A stretch of DNA of 64,000 nt from Pinus tabuliformis (GCA_031772625.1 CM062807.1:1147351007-1147415006), one strand, 5' to 3'; shown: positions 1 to 13,330, numbered from the stretch's first letter. Translations and numbers: made by a program. The notes: generated from the sequence alone by a model not told the origin.

Positions 1-985
1 AGAATTGCATTTCAAAAATTATTATTTAACAAATATATTTCAAAGCTTACTCATTCACTGGTATTGATATCTATAATTTTTCAAATTAAATTTAATCTAC
101 TTTACATTTTAAGAATTTAATGTTCAACAAAGATAAATTTTGGAATTATATTTCAATATTTAATAGTTTTCAAAAATAGATACTTATCATTTATTAATTG
201 ATGTTTTGTTGTTATTTTCCACTTGACATTTTAAAAGTTCCATGTTAAAAAAAAATAAGTTTTACAATTACATTTCAAAATTTGTTGTTTCACAATGAAC
301 ATGGATAATTTGATACATATCCATTTTTTTTCTTATTAATTTTAATATACACTTCATATTTTAACATTTCTATCTTTACTAAAGACAAATTAATATAATA
401 TTTCAAAATTTTATGTGTTATAATTACAATTTGGAATCCATATATTTAATTACATTTGAAAGTTTATTGGACATCTGTAATTGAATGCATAATTTATTCT
501 TCTAATTATATTCATCATTTATTTCAATTTATTTTTTTAATTTATTTCATATTCTGATTTTTTTTTTTGAATTGCATTTCAAATATTATTATTTAACAAA
601 TATATTTCAAAGTTCACTAGTTGACCAGTATTGATGTCTATAATTTTTCAAATTAAATTTAATCTGCTTTACATTTTAAGGATTTAATGTTCAACAAAGA
701 TAAATTTTAAAATTATATTTCAATCTTTATTATTTTTTGAAAATAAATACTTATCATTTATTAATTGATGCCTTGTTGTTATTTTCCACTTAACATTTAA
801 AAATATCCATATTTAATGAAAATAAACTTTACAATTACATTTCAAAATTTGTTACCTCACAATGAATATGGATAATTTGATGCACATCCATTTTTTTTAT
901 AATTAATTTTAAGATGCACTTCATATTGTAAAACTAACTTGATGTACATTTTAAAATTTCTATGTTTAATAAAAATAAGTTTTAC
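1..985. repeat. AT-rich tandem repeat, about 567-bp period
   Basis: The block starting at base 2 recurs from about base 569 with the same order of landmarks: GAATTGCATTTCAAA, then TTAACAAATATATTTCAAAG, TGTTCAACAAAGATAAATTT, TATTAATTGATG and GGATAATTTGAT. Copy two fades near 985. The left copy may continue outside the window, so the true copy number is unknown. No coding potential is visible. It looks like an AT-rich satellite or a diverged segmental tandem duplication. Confidence 0.75.
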
Positions 986-1038
986 AAGTCCATGGTTTAG
1001 GGAACCCTTGCTTCACTGCTTGATGGAAACGCTTGTGG

Positions 1039-1234
1039 AGGATGAGGACAGAACCTCTAATTTTTAAGATTTCTACCTGGTAATCTTTGATGTCTTTAGC
1101 TTTCCCATTTGCCAGTCGTTTAACCCCAAAATCAAAGGATGAGGACAGAACCTCTAATTTTTAAGATTTCTACCTGGTAATCTTTGATGTCTTTAGCTTT
1201 CCCATTTGCCAGTCGTTTAACCCCAAAATCAATG
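1039..1234. repeat. 97-bp tandem duplication inside the LINE fragment
   Basis: AGGATGAGGACAGAACCTCT begins at 1039 and again at 1136, and the following text through CCAGTCGTTTAACCCCAAAA is repeated almost without change. The near identity means the duplication is much younger than the LINE decay around it. Confidence 0.85.
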
Positions 1235-1367
1235 TCTTCTAACTTTCTTGTGAGCAGGGTTTCAAAGTTATCCATGACATTTGGAGATTCATAAAGCTTT
1301 TTAAGATAGGAATTCCAATAGTGTAAAGCAATTTTATTATTATCTTTAGTTTTCCCAGTCAGAATCT

Positions 1368-1457
1368 GCCTCCAAAATTTCTTAGGAGCTAACTTAGAGA
1401 GGTGTAAGAGATGCCTCCAAAATTTCTTAGGAGCTACCTTAGAGAGGTGTAAGAGAT
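1368..1457. repeat. 45-bp tandem duplication inside the LINE fragment
   Basis: GCCTCCAAAATTTCTTAGGA begins at 1368 and again at 1413, followed both times by GAGAGGTGTAAGAGAT. It is a second, shorter tandem duplication of the same LINE remnant, separate from the 97-bp one. Confidence 0.85.
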
Positions 1458-2284
1458 TCTCTTGTCTGTTATGAACTCTTTTTCCTTTTAGTTAGGGCTT
1501 TGTATATTTTTATCTTGCCCATTTTAAGAGATTCATCAACAACTTCCTTAATTTCTCTCCTCGCACTTTTACAATCTTTGTCATACCATGGGTTGGTTTT
1601 GCTATTTCTTTTATTATTTGAAACTTCAATTGAGAACTTGTTAATAGAATATGAGACGGTTGTAGTAAAATTATGATAGAGGTATTCTATGTTGTCTATA
1701 CTAAATAAAGGAAGCAAATTAGTTTTTAATTAATTTAGAAAGAAGATCGTTTTTATTTCTATCAAATATTAGGTTCTTTTGGCTATAAGGATTATTTTCT
1801 ATGGGATCTCTATGCATGACAAAATTGAGATTTATAAGTAAAGGCTTATGATTAGAGTCAGCCTCGTGGTCGTTTAAGATGTCAAAATTTATTATTTCAT
1901 TGTATAAAGGGAGATCGAAAATAACATAGTCTACCACGCTGCTACCAAGCCCATGGGTGCATGTCATCTAGCTAAAATTGGGCCACTTCTTTAGACTGTT
2001 GCAAATTATGAGATCCTGAACACTACAGAACTTGACTAGCTCCGACCCAAACAAATTCTCCCCGAGGTCTTCAGAGCTCCTTTTGTACCTACTAGCCAGA
2101 GTAGGGTCTTCTTCTAACAAAAAATGATTAGGGTTGGAATGATTGCTTAGAATAATAACTTGGTTGCTTGAAGTTTGAGCATTAAATTCACCTATTAAAA
2201 GGATAGTACCTTCATTCCTTAGGTTAAAAATATCATTCTTTAAACCATTGTAAGGACTATTTTTATCTAGATTCTTCTTCTTAT

Positions 2285-2660
2285 ATTATTTTATAATAAT
2301 AATAATAATAATAATATAATATAATATAATATAATATAATAGTAATTATTATTATTATAGTAGCTATTATATTATTATTATTATATTAGTTATATTATTA
2401 TCTTATTAATAATTATATTTATATATTATTATAATAATATATTATTATTATTATTATTATACAATATAATTGTTAATATTATTTTATAATTTTATATTAT
2501 TATTATAATAATATAATAATAACTTTATTATTTTATTTATTGAATAATATAACGATAATTTAATTAATTAATATTAATAATATTATTATGAGTTTATATT
2601 TTTATTATAATATTCATATAATTATATATATAAATAATAGGATTGTTATATTTATATAAT
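2285..2660. repeat. A/T low-complexity tract
   Basis: Almost pure A and T in (TAA)n, (TATAA)n and (ATT)n runs, with scattered G or C. It separates the LINE remnant from the nuclease gene's upstream region. No gene is visible. Confidence 0.9.
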
Positions 2661-2768
2661 TATTAATAATAATTAGGTTATTCAGTGTATATCAACCACA
2701 TTAGAAAATATAATTAATACATATTTATTTTGGTAAAATATCACTGTGCTAGTAATAAAACCTAAACC

Positions 2769-2776
2769 TATTTAAG
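2769..2776 (+). promoter_or_regulatory. Possible TATA box of the S1/P1 nuclease gene
   Basis: TATTTAAG sits about 280 bp before the start codon, where base composition rises sharply after the A/T tract. The 2780-3050 segment would be the 5' leader. A short imperfect repeat, GAGCTACTCGTAGCAT near 2827 and AAGCTACTCATAGCAT near 3005, lies in it. Assignment rests on motif and position only. Confidence 0.35.
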
Positions 2777-3050
2777 GGCGGTTGACATAATCCATGACCG
2801 CAGAGGGTCTCTGAGCTTCAATGGCAGAGCTACTCGTAGCATAATCCCTTCAATTATTCTCTGCACCGCTTAGCAGATTCCATGATATTCCCTTCTATTT
2901 AGCTCCCCTAATGTTATGGAACGGAGGTTACGGGCATTCGAATTAATGTCAACTGCCACCGCATTCAATCTTTGACTACAAAAGGTGGCTCAGTTTCAGA
3001 GCCTAAGCTACTCATAGCATTTGCCTGCTGATTTCGTTATTGAAACAAAT

Positions 3051-6000
3051 ATGAGGAATTACGGTCGTAATTTGAGCTCTGTGTTTCTTGTCAGCGTGGT
3101 GATTTATTTGGGCATGCTCCCTGCTGCGGAGACTTGGGGAATAGACGGGCATCATGCGATTTGCAAGATCACTGAGGTGAGGTTTTCCTCACATTGCTTG
3201 TTGACAATTTCTTACTTAAATATTGAGAAAAAGTAATGAAAGGCAGTCTCTTGATTTGAATATATAACCTCACAATACGTTCAGCCTTGAATTTGGTTTC
3301 ATTATTGTAAATAGATGTTGGTTTCATCATTGTAAATAGATATAACGTCACTAGGTTAAATTAATTTGTCTTGGTTTGGATTTGAATGTAAAACCTTTCA
3401 ATAATTTCACTCTTCCAGCATTGAATGTGAGTATACTGGGTTAAATCTAGGTGAATTTTTTTTATGGGATAGAATGTGTGATTTTGGTAGTTTTTTTAAT
3501 GGGAACTTATATTTTATAATTTTTTAGATTAATGTAGATTGATATAATATGATTAAGAATATGTTAATTGATTTTATAATTTAGTATGAAGGTGATGTGT
3601 CACTCTATTAATATGGAGTTAACATTTTCTTCTTTTAAAATAAAAATAAAATAATGTCTAAATAGAAAATTAATGTCAGCTGTAATAAAAAATAAAAATG
3701 AATATGTATGTTTAATTAATTTTAATTAAAATAATTATAAAAACATCAATAATCCCAACCTCATTATGAGTCACTCAATTTCTTGATATTAAAATCTAAT
3801 GTGGTGAAAATATTTCACTCACTTTTAGTCATAAATAAAATATTTCCATGTCCACATGACTTAATATAATTTCATATCAACTTTAAAAAGAGATAAAGTA
3901 AACTATGAGTAAGATATTTAAACCTTATACTTTTCAAAAATATTTAACATAAGATTTAAATAAACTATTTCAAGATTTATGTTAACTAATTTTAAGATTT
4001 ACCATTTAAAGCAATTGAAAAAAAATAAGTTTTTTTTTTTGGTTAAAACATTTGAAGTAGGCTTATATTTTACATTTGGGTATTTTCCTTGGGTATAGTT
4101 TTTTGTCAAATTTTAGTGAAATCTAACATTTTTTTTTGAACTTACAAGTTAAGTTATGTAATCTATATACATTCAAAAATAGAATTTAAACAATGAAAAA
4201 TTACAATATTTAGAAAGAGAGAGTTTTTTCAGCCTTGTATTCTAAAATAGGTTTGTACATGAAGAGATTTGAGTCCTCTTGGAACATGCTAGATTTTTTT
4301 ATTTATTTTTATTACATCCCTATTTTTAGTATGCTTAAAAATAAATCTTGAATAACATTTTGATGAATATTTTTCAGAGATGTTTTTCTTCGAATGTTTA
4401 TAAATATATATTTTCCTAAAAAAAATATTTTGAATATATTTTTGTATACAATGTGTTTCAATATTTATATTAATTAAATTTTAGGTCAAGGTTAAGGAAA
4501 AATAATAAATGAAAAATCATGTTAAACTTTCAATTAAAATGATAAATATTAAATTAAAATATTCATTTATAAAAAATATTTTTCCTTTTTAAAATTTTAT
4601 TATTCATCTTTATTGTGATGAAGAATTAATTTTATTGTTCATGTAACAATGTTGCTCATTTTATGTGAAAATGAAACTATAAATTGATATGATATAGTTT
4701 GGGGAAATTTTAATTTTAACTCAAATATCTAATCAAGACTTATTCATTTTTCTAATTCCGTCAAGTGAATTTTATTATATTATGTTTTCAAAAGATTAAT
4801 TTATTTTGTTAGATATATATAAAAGTATTTATGTCAAATATTGACATAATATTCATTGAAATATTGAAGTTGAAATTATAAGTGTGCCATTACTTTAATT
4901 ATTTAATTACTTTTTTTCATTCATTCTTTGTAGGGTATATTCACAATATTTAAGTTAGGATAGAAATTGAAATGTTTACTATATCTGTTGTAATGGTTAT
5001 TATAATAAGACATAAAAATATTTTAACTATAAAATCTATTCTTTTAATTTACTTTATATAATATACACATAATTTTTTTAACCATATAATTATTTATATA
5101 AATAATTAGAATCTAAATAATTTCTTCCCGTTGTTAAAAAATAAATAATTAGATTAATTAAATTAAAGTAGATTAATGCTCATTATAATTTTATTGATCT
5201 CTACTTTTCAAAATAAATATTTTTATTAAAAAATACCAATAGACAAATTTACAACTTCTAGTTTACAATGCCTGACAAACTCTCCGTTGCCCATCTTCAC
5301 TGCATCGATGTTTAAAGGCCTTGAAAAAGTCCTTCGGTAGGGTCTGTCCTGAAAGTCGATGCTGTGAGTGCTCATCAACGAATTTAGGATATCTATATAT
5401 ATATAAAAGTTTGTTTATTTATTTGTTTTTATGTTTTATAAATCGGTTGGTTTTCTGAATAAGGACAGTCACTTCTTAGTGACGAAGCATCAACGGCAGT
5501 GAAAGACCTGCTCCCTGAAGATCTTGATTCTCTTTGCTCATGGGCTGATCAAGTGCGGTTCAAATATGGGTGGTCAAGGCCATTACATTACATTAACACA
5601 CCAGATGACAAGTGTACATATCAATATTCTAGTAAGTTCTGTTGACCCAGGCATGCTCCATTCTCATAATTAGCTATTTTAATTTGGGATTTTGTCTCTG
5701 TTTTTAGTCCAATAGTCTCATATTGCTTATCAATCTTGTATTTCCATATGTCACAGTAGGTAGAGTTTCCCATCATAACATGGGTATAACTTGAATTGCT
5801 CAAGAGAATTACTGGCATCTTCATGATGCACTGTGATTGAATGGTGTGCAGCGTTTAATAAAGAAACCTTATGACAGCAATTTGAATTCTCTGATTGTTT
5901 GCAAACAGGGGATTGCCATGATGACGATGGAGAGAAAGGCAGATGTGTTGATGGTGCCATACAAAATTACACTTCACAGCTTGGAAACAACAGTAAAACT

Positions 6001-9000
6001 GGTATGATTTATTTTTATTGCCATCCCATTACAATGAATTTTATATCTGTAGTTTGTTCCCCGCCAAGTTGCTTTCACTGTAAATTACATTTAAATGTTG
6101 GCTTATCTTACCAGTGGAGTTTAATACACAGTTATATAACTTGCAGATAATTTAACAGAAGCTTTACTGTTCCTATCTCATTTCATGGGAGATATCCATC
6201 AGGTCCTTACTGTTTAGCTATAAGTTTTCCATATAGAAAAATAAAATGCATGTGCTCACTGAATGAAAATTCAGAAAGGATAAATAGAAACTTGTTTTTG
6301 CTCATTTTGTTATTACTTCAAAAAGTTATTGCCTTTATTGAAAACTTATTCATTGTTCAAAACGTCATTGCCTTTATTGAAAACTTATTCATTGATAGTG
6401 ATGAATGAAAACTGCAGCCTATGCATGTGGGTCACACTACAGATGAAGGTGGAAATACAATTGAATTACGCTGGTATAATAAATCGAGCACTTTGCATGC
6501 GGTAAAGTACAAACCATTTCTACTTAATGAAAAAGTATTAGTTTTGTTTTTCATTTATTCTTTAGTTTGTTAGTTTACTTGAGTTTTAAGATGATCACAT
6601 GGGGTTTCGGCCATAAAGGTTATGGGGTTTCGGCCATATCAACCTTTAGTATGGCTGGATTTTTGTCTATAGAAATTTAAACCAATAATTTTTAGACTAT
6701 AAAATACCTTAACAGAATATTCTGTCACTATCTACATCATACTCGAACACATTACTAATGAGTGATTAAAAATATATTTTTTGAAATCCATGTTTGTTTC
6801 AAATATTCGTATTAGACATTAAGCATATTATTCATATTCGTATTAAACTTTCTTCCATTTAGCACTTTTCCTTAGACAACTTTAAACATTGTTTAGACTC
6901 TTTAAAACTAACACGAATTGGCATGTCTGCATGACTGACTGATGTAGTCAAATTGGCATGTCTGCATGATTGACTGATGTAGCCATTTTAGCCTCTGACA
7001 AATTTGCAACCCCAAAATATAGATTGTATTGCATGCAAACTAGTTTCCTGTGACTTTAACCGAATCAAGTAACCCTACACTTGTACATTGACCATGTTTT
7101 TGACATGGGCACTGCTTATCCATGTTTTTTCAAATAATTACTCTGCCAATTAGTTACAAAAGGTTGCCCATACAACTCGAGTACTATATGTTTGACCCAC
7201 TTTTTTATTTGTCTTCACATTTCTCAGATTTCTTTCTAGGCACTCATCAACCTTATCTGAAGCACTACCGATGAATTATTCCTATATTCCTACCGTTATA
7301 ATTCTATATTCAGAGTCTTCTTACTCGGCTAAATTTTTTAGAGTTTGGGATATCGTTGCACTAAATGTAAAGATAAATTTCTTATCGTGAGTAAATAAAT
7401 TTTGATGTAAAGGACTTAATCCTTTGGTTAGTAGAGGAATCCATTATATTTGGACTCGTTCATTCTTATATTAATAGAGTCAATCATTTATCTAATAACA
7501 GGTTTCCCGCAGAAACCATTGTTCCTTAATAATCCATAAGCCAGGCCTTAGTACCTGCATTTACATTTATAAAATGAATTCATTGCAAATCATTTTTGTT
7601 TTCAATCAGGCAACTACGTTGGCTTTTATCTTATAAAAGTTCTACCAGTTTCTTTGGCTTGTTAATCTTTTGTGAATTGGTGTCTCGGCAAGGTTGTAAA
7701 GAGTAGGTATGCAACCTTTTGTCATATGTGGCATGTGCTGTACCTGAGTCTTTGCAGTATGAAACTAATTTAGAAGCTAGATGGGGAGTAAATGTCGAAC
7801 AAATACTGCAAAAATGTTAAAACTAAAGACAACAGGGAATATTGGCGGGATAAAGAATAGTCATCAAACAGGGGATTTGATGGAATCCATGAATTTCAAG
7901 TCATTTGGAAGCTCATAGCCTGTAGCTTCTTAACCCAGCCTCCTTTTCCCAAAATCCACAGAGATAGAGGGTTTCGTTTTTTAAGGACATGATCATTTTA
8001 TTTCGTGTCAACTCCCTACTTATGTCTTTATAGGGATATAACCTCCTTGCAAATGTGTAATCCATTGTCCCTGAACTCCTTATCATAATAGTCTGCAGTC
8101 AAAGTCACGGGAACATATCTGCAGAGCTAATTGGAATTCTGTATTCTTTATGTACTAGAGTCGGTTGCAATTGCCAACTTCTAAATCTCATGTTTTGCAG
8201 CGTAGGAATGGCAACACTGCCACATACAACACTAGATAAGCCCCAAAACCTTGAGGTACACAAGGAGAGAGGAAACTTGTGTCCATGAAGGGGCCTCAAT
8301 TTTACGTCTATCCCTTAGGTTGTATATTCGAACTGCCTTTTTCTGTACCACACCTCCATTAGGTTTCAACGTCGAAAATTTTGCCATGTGGTTACAGTAA
8401 ACTAAATATTATATCTATATTGTCCCTCAGGTTTCTAACGCCACTTTAATCTTGTGGGCATTTCCTTATATTTTTCTTTAGATTCTACTATGTTTTCCTT
8501 CAAAATTATCCTTTCACTGTACCCAAAGTGAAAAAGTTTGTATTGCAGTTTTCAATGTTCATGTCTGACAAGATCTACTTTATAACACGCTGTCTGTGCC
8601 AATTTTTGTTTATATTCGCCAGTGAAGAAAATAACTCTACCTAGCCATGAACTTCATCCTCCAATGAATCTTACAAAATGGTTTCTTTGTTCATAACATT
8701 ACTCGGTCTGAAAATCTTAATACAAGTATCAGGAAACTTGTACTGCATCTTCTTTTGAATATGTCTAAAAACATATATTTAATATTAAAGAATAATTCCT
8801 ATCTGTGATAGGAGAGATGAGAGATGATAGGGATGGAGATTTATTTAAGAAATTTATTAAACAGCTATAGAATTGGTTAAACTAAACCTATCATTATATA
8901 AAAGCCTATTTAAAATGATATAATTTAAAGACTTTCCCCTTCCAAAATTTCTTGATCCTTGTGTCCCCTGCTTCATATTTATTTGTATTTTTGTTCATGT

Positions 9001-10573
9001 ATTTCTTAGGGGTTTAAAGCCAGCATATTAGTCAACTATTTAGGATGTCAGGACAATTGCTGCAACCAAGGGCATAATGTGTTCAAGTTATCTTCAAAGT
9101 GTTCTTGACCTCTTGAGTTACATTTTGATTTAATTGATCTTGTGTTTCTGTGACCGTGGACAGATATGGGATAATCTGATCATTGAGACAGGCCTTAAAG
9201 ATTATTATGATAAAGACATTGAGGAATTGATAACAGCGCTTCAGGAAAATATTACGGTATGTTCCCCACTCTTTTTCATTTGAAAAATGCAGTTAACTTG
9301 GTAGATTATTCCTTTCCTTCCTTGCATAAGTATCCTTTGAAAAATTTCGCTCGTCCAAGAATAAAAACATCGTTTACATCTATATATTGTGAATCTCATC
9401 AAGGAGAAAATTTATGTCTAATTTCAAAAACAGGGTACCTGGTCTGATGAAGTACCTACATGGGAGAAATGCAGCACGGATGAACTTGCTTGCCCAGGAA
9501 AGTAAGTATTGAAATTCTCTAAAATGTATCATCATCCTTGCATTGCAATTTGTAATCTTGTTTATGGCATCTGTTGACAATGCAACCAACTTAATGCTCT
9601 TGTTGAGTTTGGTGCTCTGATTCTTAGGCTTGCTGCCAATATTTTTTGTAAAAACAACTGACCAACGATCATGTATAGATCATAAATAATCTTGCCCATA
9701 CTTTACGCACAGTGATACGTGCTGCTAGACACACTCTGTCATGCGTTAGAGCTGATGTTTCTAATCACTTGTGCCTAGTCCTCTGCAATAAAGGAAATAG
9801 CGGGTTTTCCTTTGAGAAAACATGTGAGCAGCTTTGTTTGTAGGAAAGCCTTCAAGGAACTGTGCTTCCTTGGATATGGTTAATATAGTACTATTTATCT
9901 ATCCCTTGGCACACTTAGTTAAGTTAGGATCTAATATAACACACTGGTGCAAAGTCCGTCTCTTAAAGGCACCAATTGGTGCAGTCATTCTGGTTCCAAC
10001 AACATCCCTCCAACTAGTTAGAAGTATGAAACCACAAGAACATCCATGGAGACTTCAAAACAATGCATTCTCAACAAAAAGTGAGAATGGACTGTTCTTC
10101 AGCAGAAAGAGGAAACTATCTAAGGTTGTCTAGAAGTCACACAATAAATCAGCACATATTCACAATAAGAACAGAATTTTATCACCAGATGCAGTCTCCT
10201 TTCAGCTAGCTGCACGATGGCAATGATTTGCAACAACTGATAGTAATGGTTGCTATCACAACATGTATTTATCTGGTTCTTTGATCATCTAATTTTAGTG
10301 TTTACTTAATGGTATCAGGTATGCTAGTGAAAGTATCAAGCTAGCTTGCAATTGGGGTTACAAGGATGCTGAGAATAACACTGTTTTAGGAGGTATATTC
10401 ATCAATTTCACATCATGCACTTCATTATACGTCCTGTAATTTTGGGGGGCATTAATGCTAAAGTCCCTTCTTTTGCAGATGACTATTTCCTCTCTCGCTG
10501 GCCCATTGTCGAGACTCAACTTGCAAAAGCAGGTGTAAGGTTGGCTGCAACACTCAACCGCATATTCAGTTGA
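3051..10573 (+). CDS. S1/P1-type zinc-dependent nuclease (ENDO/BFN family), nine exons
   Basis: Exons: 3051-3176, 5469-5631, 5909-6001, 6147-6202, 6418-6501, 9164-9256, 9434-9501, 10319-10392, 10479-10573. They total 852 nt, or 283 residues, close to the roughly 290 of Arabidopsis ENDO2. All eight introns are GT-AG and reading phase is kept throughout. Residues 1-28 form a signal peptide, so the mature enzyme starts at Trp29 (WGIDGH), as the family requires because that N-terminus binds zinc. Expected zinc ligands are all present: W29, H34, D69, H82, H139, D143, H149, H173, D177 (blocks CSWADQV, PLHYINTP, SHFMGDIHQPMH, LHAIWD). The second His of the usual HHxWD block is Ala here, but it is not a ligand. 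N-glycosylation sites include NYT and NLT. The family cleaves single-stranded DNA and RNA to 5'-mononucleotides in secretory, vacuolar or apoplastic compartments, often in senescence or programmed cell death. ATG 3051 is chosen because it directly precedes the signal peptide. The gene looks intact. Confidence 0.93.
6502..9163 (+). other. Intron 5 of the nuclease gene (2.66 kb)
   Basis: The longest intron, opening GTAAAG and closing ACAG. It holds only short tandem duplications: GGGGTTTCGGCCATA near 6601 and 6624, and AATTGGCATGTCTGCATGA near 6915 and 6951. I see no coding exon or recognisable transposon in it. Intron 1 (3177-5468) is likewise long, AT-rich and featureless. Confidence 0.8.
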
Positions 10574-10677
10574 AGATGAAGTTATTAGCATCATTGCGAA
10601 CTATTGCATCATAGCAATTTGATTGCTTTATGCATCAAAAAGCTCAATTTTCATGGAAAAAATAAGCATGGTAGCTG

Positions 10678-10683
10678 AATAAA
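10678..10683 (+). terminator. Polyadenylation signal candidate of the nuclease gene
   Basis: AATAAA lies 105 bp after the TGA at 10571-10573, a normal plant 3'-UTR distance. A similar AATAAG occurs about 20 bp earlier. Confidence 0.5.
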
Positions 10684-11108
10684 TAAGCATTAGTGTGAAC
10701 TATTTTTACATCACAAATATATATTGTACTTGTTTCCACTTCTACTCATTAATGTTAATTTCACGATGCCAATTTCATTTTCAAATTCCTTCAGTCTTGG
10801 TGTGGGCCTTCCACAGGTCCTTGAACAATCAAACACTTTCAATTCCTTCAAACATTGCATTGACCTTCCATGGGTACTTATTCATTCAAAATGGAGTTAA
10901 AGCAACGTATGTTAATATGCTGTATACCAAAATTGTCCTTTTGGTAAAAATCTACAATGAAATTTGTCTTTAGTGGTAAAAACCTGCAAGTTGAATATAT
11001 TATGTGGATTGCATATTTTGGCACCCAAGGAATATAAAGCAAATTCAACAACTGACATATGAAAAAAGACAAAAGAAACGTTTTGAAGTACCAACGTTCT
11101 GTATTTGT

Positions 11109-11309
11109 TACAACTATTTCATATGGCCCTCATTGGAACAATTGATCTATCTCATAAGTTTTTGGAATTTTCTTATTTGGTTAACTAGGTTATATTGTAA
11201 TTATTTACATTTTTTCTTACAACTATTTCATATGGCCCTCATTGGAACAATTGATCTATCTCATAAGTTTTTGGAATTTTCTTATTTGGTTAACTAGGTT
11301 ATATTGTAA
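11109..11309. repeat. Spaced direct duplication, about 91 bp, two copies
   Basis: The segment starting ACAACTATTTCATATGGCCC occurs at about 11109-11199 and 11219-11309, essentially identical, with about 20 bp between. The identity points to a recent event. Confidence 0.9.
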
Positions 11310-11814
11310 GGTTAAAATGTTTTAACTTTCAATTAGTTCTGAAAATTTTAAAATTATTTATATAATTTACTAAAGTTTTGAAAAAAATAACTATTAAATT
11401 GATTTTTTTAAATTAAAAATAATTTTTGAAATTTGAATTTCTATTTTCTTATTGGCTACTATAGATAGAATTTGTTAGAAATAAAAATTATTTAAAAAAA
11501 ATAAAAAATTATATATGCTACCAAGTGTCATAATAATACACACGTTACATCTCAATATTTGTGAAAAATAATACACACATCAAATCTCAATACTTATGAA
11601 AACTTTTTATTTATAAAAATTTAAAATCAAAAATTAAAAAAAAAAAAACATAAAATCTCAATATTTATGAAAATTTTATTATTTATATAAATTTCATTTG
11701 TGTCAAATTCATATTTGACTTTTAATTAATGTGTAACCTTTGAAAATAATTTACAAAGTTTGCTCAAAAAATTTTACAATCACATTTTTATTTTAAGCTA
11801 TTCTTTTCTGGTGG

Positions 11815-11815
<1 letters not shown>

Positions 11816-11861
<46 letters not shown>
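11816..11861. repeat. (TA)n microsatellite
   Basis: About 22 uninterrupted TA units. It is a simple-sequence locus, likely length-variable between individuals. Confidence 0.95.
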
Positions 11862-11864
<3 letters not shown>

Positions 11865-13322
11865 TTAAATGTGAAATTACTCTATATATAGATTCACTTT
11901 TATATATAATATTAACACATACGGTCTATTTAATATAAAAAATCATATAAAATTATTATGTCACTACTTAGCTAAAATATTCTTAAGTTATAATGATAAT
12001 TTTTTTACAAAATATCTTTTAACCCTTACAAGTAGGACTCCAATACTATTGCAATAACTACAAAAAAATCCAACAAACATATTTGTGATATTCTATCACT
12101 TTCTATGTCAATATAGAGATATTTTTGAAAATGCAATCTAATGTCTTCCTCTAAACTCCAACATTTGAGTTTCTTCGTACTTAATACAACTTCTTTAAAT
12201 AGATGATCAACATTTGAGTTGATATATATATATATAATCATCCAAATTGCTTTTTACCTTCATAAATTCATTTCTAATTGGAATTGATATTATAGTCTCA
12301 ATTTTACATTTATTGTCTATCTAATCTATTAATAACTTAAAGTCTCCCATTACTTATAAATATTTTTCTATTTTTTTGTCATAAAAATATAAAATGCCTA
12401 AAACTTAAGTATTCATTTACTAACAACATATTTCAAAATAATATATATGTTTTTCTTTCAAACATTTTTACCTACCTTTAATAGCTAGCTTGATTTTACA
12501 AGCAACTTGTGTAGGAGTCATATATGACATTGAAATATCAAGTTGTCAAATAATGCAAGGTAAAGACTTATAAGCATTTGTAGATGCATTATTTATTTAA
12601 GAATATAGACAACAAACAAAAAGCCAATTGGGAAATTTTTGTTATAAATACTTTTAATGCAAAATAGAAATTTCATTGTTTTAACTAAACACTTATTGAA
12701 TCTTAACTTTTTGGATTCAACTATAAAAAATGTCTCTACTTAAAAAATTTAACAATTTTATTTGTTTTAATATTTTAAAAATTTGTTTTCATATTATGAA
12801 GTAGAAATCTAAATTCAAAATTTGAAGACGATCTCAACTATTAAAATGTCACCTCAAATGGAACCTTGCAAATCACAAGTTTTAATAATAAAAAATGTTT
12901 AAAATCTTTATGCATGGCCATGAAGGAAATTTTTTATCTTAAATACAATAACCTCTGCTATCAATTACTTTTTACATAAAAAACAAGTATTAAGCAGCAA
13001 TAGCACATATTACACTTACTTTAGTTAGATTTCACGGATTACTTCTTAAAAAAAAATCAAAACTTAAATGACTATATTACTTTATGTTAAAATTGGAAAC
13101 TAGGGCAAAACTTCATGTGGATCATCTTATTCATGGCTGATAATATTTTTATTAGATTCCTCTCGTTGAGAGGTGTAGGATTGATATAAAGATCATCTGA
13201 TTTCGATAAGTATTCATGGAGATATGAATTTATTTTGATTATGGAATTATTATCAAGCCGACCTACAACTCATGTAGGCTCAAAAGCCCAATAGTCACAT
13301 CTATTCAAACACCAACGTTGTG

Positions 13323-13330
13323 TATAAATA
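13323..13330 (+). promoter_or_regulatory. TATA box of the Copia-1 LTR
   Basis: TATAAATA lies in the 5' LTR and is kept in the 3' LTR at 26458-26465. Transcription of the element would start shortly downstream, just before the CT-rich run. Confidence 0.6.

Larger units (their letters stand above)
988..2270 (-). mobile_element. Degenerate LINE (non-LTR) fragment: endonuclease and start of reverse transcriptase
   Basis: Reading the minus strand from 2270 leftwards gives an apurinic/apyrimidinic-type endonuclease end: LLIGEFNAQTSS, then LASRYKRSSEDLGENLFGSE, HGLGSSVVDYVI and NDHEADSNHKPL. This matches the GDFNA, S-V-V-D-Y and S-D-H blocks of LINE endonucleases. Further left comes NPWYDKDCKSARRE, the conserved linker between endonuclease and RT. 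The remnant then reaches the RT N-terminus, ending near 988 with a GFPKPW-like block. A TAG lies just before MTCTHGLG, the frame shifts more than once after the linker, and the RT catalytic core is missing. The piece is a dead remnant truncated at both ends. The clade was not assigned; the linker style resembles jockey/I-like elements. Confidence 0.8.
10684..13079. other. AT-rich intergenic DNA
   Basis: No coding region stands up here; the open frames are short, lack composition bias and match nothing I recognise. It contains a spaced direct duplication (11109-11309) and a TA microsatellite (11816-11861). It ends at the Copia-1 target site. Confidence 0.7.

Noticed and set aside
8105-8299. 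64-codon minus-strand frame in intron 5 as an antisense gene
   Set aside because: No recognisable domain, no supporting start context, and located in otherwise decayed intron sequence.
10695-11297. Short open frames downstream of the nuclease gene
   Set aside because: They overlap a duplicated non-coding block and read as phenylalanine/tyrosine-rich chance frames of AT-rich DNA.
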